A DNA stretch of 64,000 nt from Ascidia mentula (taxonomy: Eukaryota; Chordata; Ascidiacea; Phlebobranchia; Ascidiidae), in NCBI GenBank assembly GCA_947561715.1, contig OX387201.1:11236001-11300000 (forward strand). Direction: 5' to 3'. The stretch's first letter is position 1; every line of letters begins with the position of its first letter. The notes under the pieces are model-generated. The model saw only the letters and a program-made list of their open reading frames with translations. It ran no database searches and had not been told where the DNA came from. Below, in pieces: positions 63,001 through 64,000 of this stretch. Made by a program: the position numbers and the translations under genes.

Positions 63001-64000
63001 TTAACACTTACAGCGACAAATACACGGCATGGGCTATGCAGGACAAATATCTTTCGGGTTTAAATTCACCGAGAACAGGTTCCAGCTCGTCTTCAGTGTA
63101 TGCTGGGATCGGCCTGTTACCAGGAAATGTTGATGCAGGAACATTTGGAACGTCAAGTCACAAAAGACATTCAGCAGGATCGTATGGAGATAGGTTTCGC
63201 TCTTTTCTTGAAGACAAAACTGCATCCCGGACTGACTATGACTTAACGTTTGATTCAGTTGGTTGTCGCTCGATTGGCTCCGCCCTAGGATTTTCAAACA
63301 GCAACATTGCCAACATCTACGATCGATCTGCCCCTTCATCAACACTTGGGACAACAAACTTTTCATCAAACTGTTATTCAGACTGGCCAGTTGGAAAACT
63401 CGGATCTTCGTCCACCGTGGCATGTTGCAATGAAAATTTGCGATATTGGAATCAATTTGACGTGGATTACAGCAAACACACATACCTACCTCACAGTTCC
63501 GCACATTCGCTTGAAGAAAGTACGGTTATTAATAGCTCTGAAGTCGGGTCCTCGGCCATTGCCACTAACAAGTCCAAAGCCCAAATTTATCAGCCTTACC
63601 TTTCAGGTAATTTTAGTTGTGGTACATACGTCAGTCCCGAAAATTCGCTGTCCGTTTCTCCGGTTACCGGGTACGAAGACGCTCAGCAACCAAACATATA
63701 TAATGTTTTGCCATCACCTAACACCAGAACCGAAATAGAACAAAAATCAGGCGAGTTGATTCCCACCTCAATAGAGAGTTTGACATTGTACAGTCACGAT
63801 TCCGCCGAAAATTTCCATTCCATAAGGGGATCGTTCTCTTCCTACAGTGAACAATCGGGATATTATTGTGAGCAAAAATCGAAATGCAGTGACAACGAAA
63901 GTATCCTCCCTGTTGATGTTGAAAATGATAACGAATATATTGTTAAAGAGGAATTATCAGCGTCTCCCCCAAAAGATTCTTTCGTTAGTGAATATCGCGC
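60003..64000 (+). CDS. SoxF: SoxF-type HMG-box transcription factor, 3' end outside window
   Basis: Exons 60003-60518, 60843-60963, 62218-62342, 62693-62766 and 62849 to beyond 64000 join in phase; the last stays open to the window edge. The ATG at 60003 opens [20 protein letters not shown]; the first 172 residues are Ser/Pro/Asn-rich. The HMG box spans exons 2-3: [68 protein letters not shown]. The box fits the Sox7/17/18 (SoxF) group, with Cys where MNAFMVWAK usually has Val. The intron inside the box after KMLG is plain. The long C-terminal exon is Ser-rich; [13 protein letters not shown] may correspond to the EFDQYL-type beta-catenin contact of SoxF, which is inference. SoxF proteins bind ACAAT-type sites and act in endoderm and vascular development in vertebrates. 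Confidence 0.9.

Overview
The window is animal nuclear DNA. Genes are split into many exons with GT-AG introns, GC content is low, and every recognisable protein has a bilaterian orthologue. Introns are often only 50-300 bp, decayed DNA transposons and foldback elements are dense, and a SoxF gene is present. I infer an invertebrate deuterostome, most likely an ascidian tunicate. That is inference from gene structure and content; no species is claimed. All exon models were built by hand from reading frame, splice sites, phase and recalled family sequence.

Layout. At 95-1681 (+) is the 3' part of a PHACTR gene with three RPEL motifs. MTMR9, a catalytically dead myotubularin, runs at 5328-2294 (-), tail to tail with PHACTR. 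From 5.4 to 8.7 kb is repeat-rich DNA with a small ORF at 7789-7628 (-). At 10041-8735 (-) is an unrecognised five-exon gene with a coiled coil and a C-terminal Cys/His zinc-type motif. A minisatellite and a short dispersed repeat lie at 10.76-11.0 kb. At 15101-12377 (-) is a molybdenum cofactor sulfurase gene that ends after the NifS-like domain. At 18953-16190 (-) is an unrecognised eight-exon coiled-coil gene with a pogo-like element in one intron. A coding-like exon pair lies at 19148-19461 (+).

CSE1L (exportin-2) occupies 29707-21641 (-) with 22 coding exons. From 30 to 36.4 kb is a graveyard of mobile DNA: a hAT-type MITE with a perfect 8-bp target duplication, a Penelope-like reverse transcriptase fragment and related modules. 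ACSS2 (acetyl-CoA synthetase) runs 36487-52185 (+) with 14 coding exons; its large introns hold nested DNA transposons and a tRNA-containing element. A four-unit tandem array is at 53.0-53.7 kb. A BTB/five-zinc-finger gene is at 54856-57840 (+); its stop codon overlaps the stop codon of a small unrecognised gene at 58460-57837 (-). The window ends inside a SoxF-type HMG-box gene (60003 to beyond 64000, +).

Functionally this is a chance neighbourhood of housekeeping genes (nuclear export, acetyl-CoA supply, molybdenum cofactor, phosphoinositide and actin regulation) beside two likely transcription factor genes. I see no operon or shared pathway. The most unusual items are the MOSC-less sulfurase, the overlapping convergent stop codons, several unrecognised small genes, and the structured repeats.
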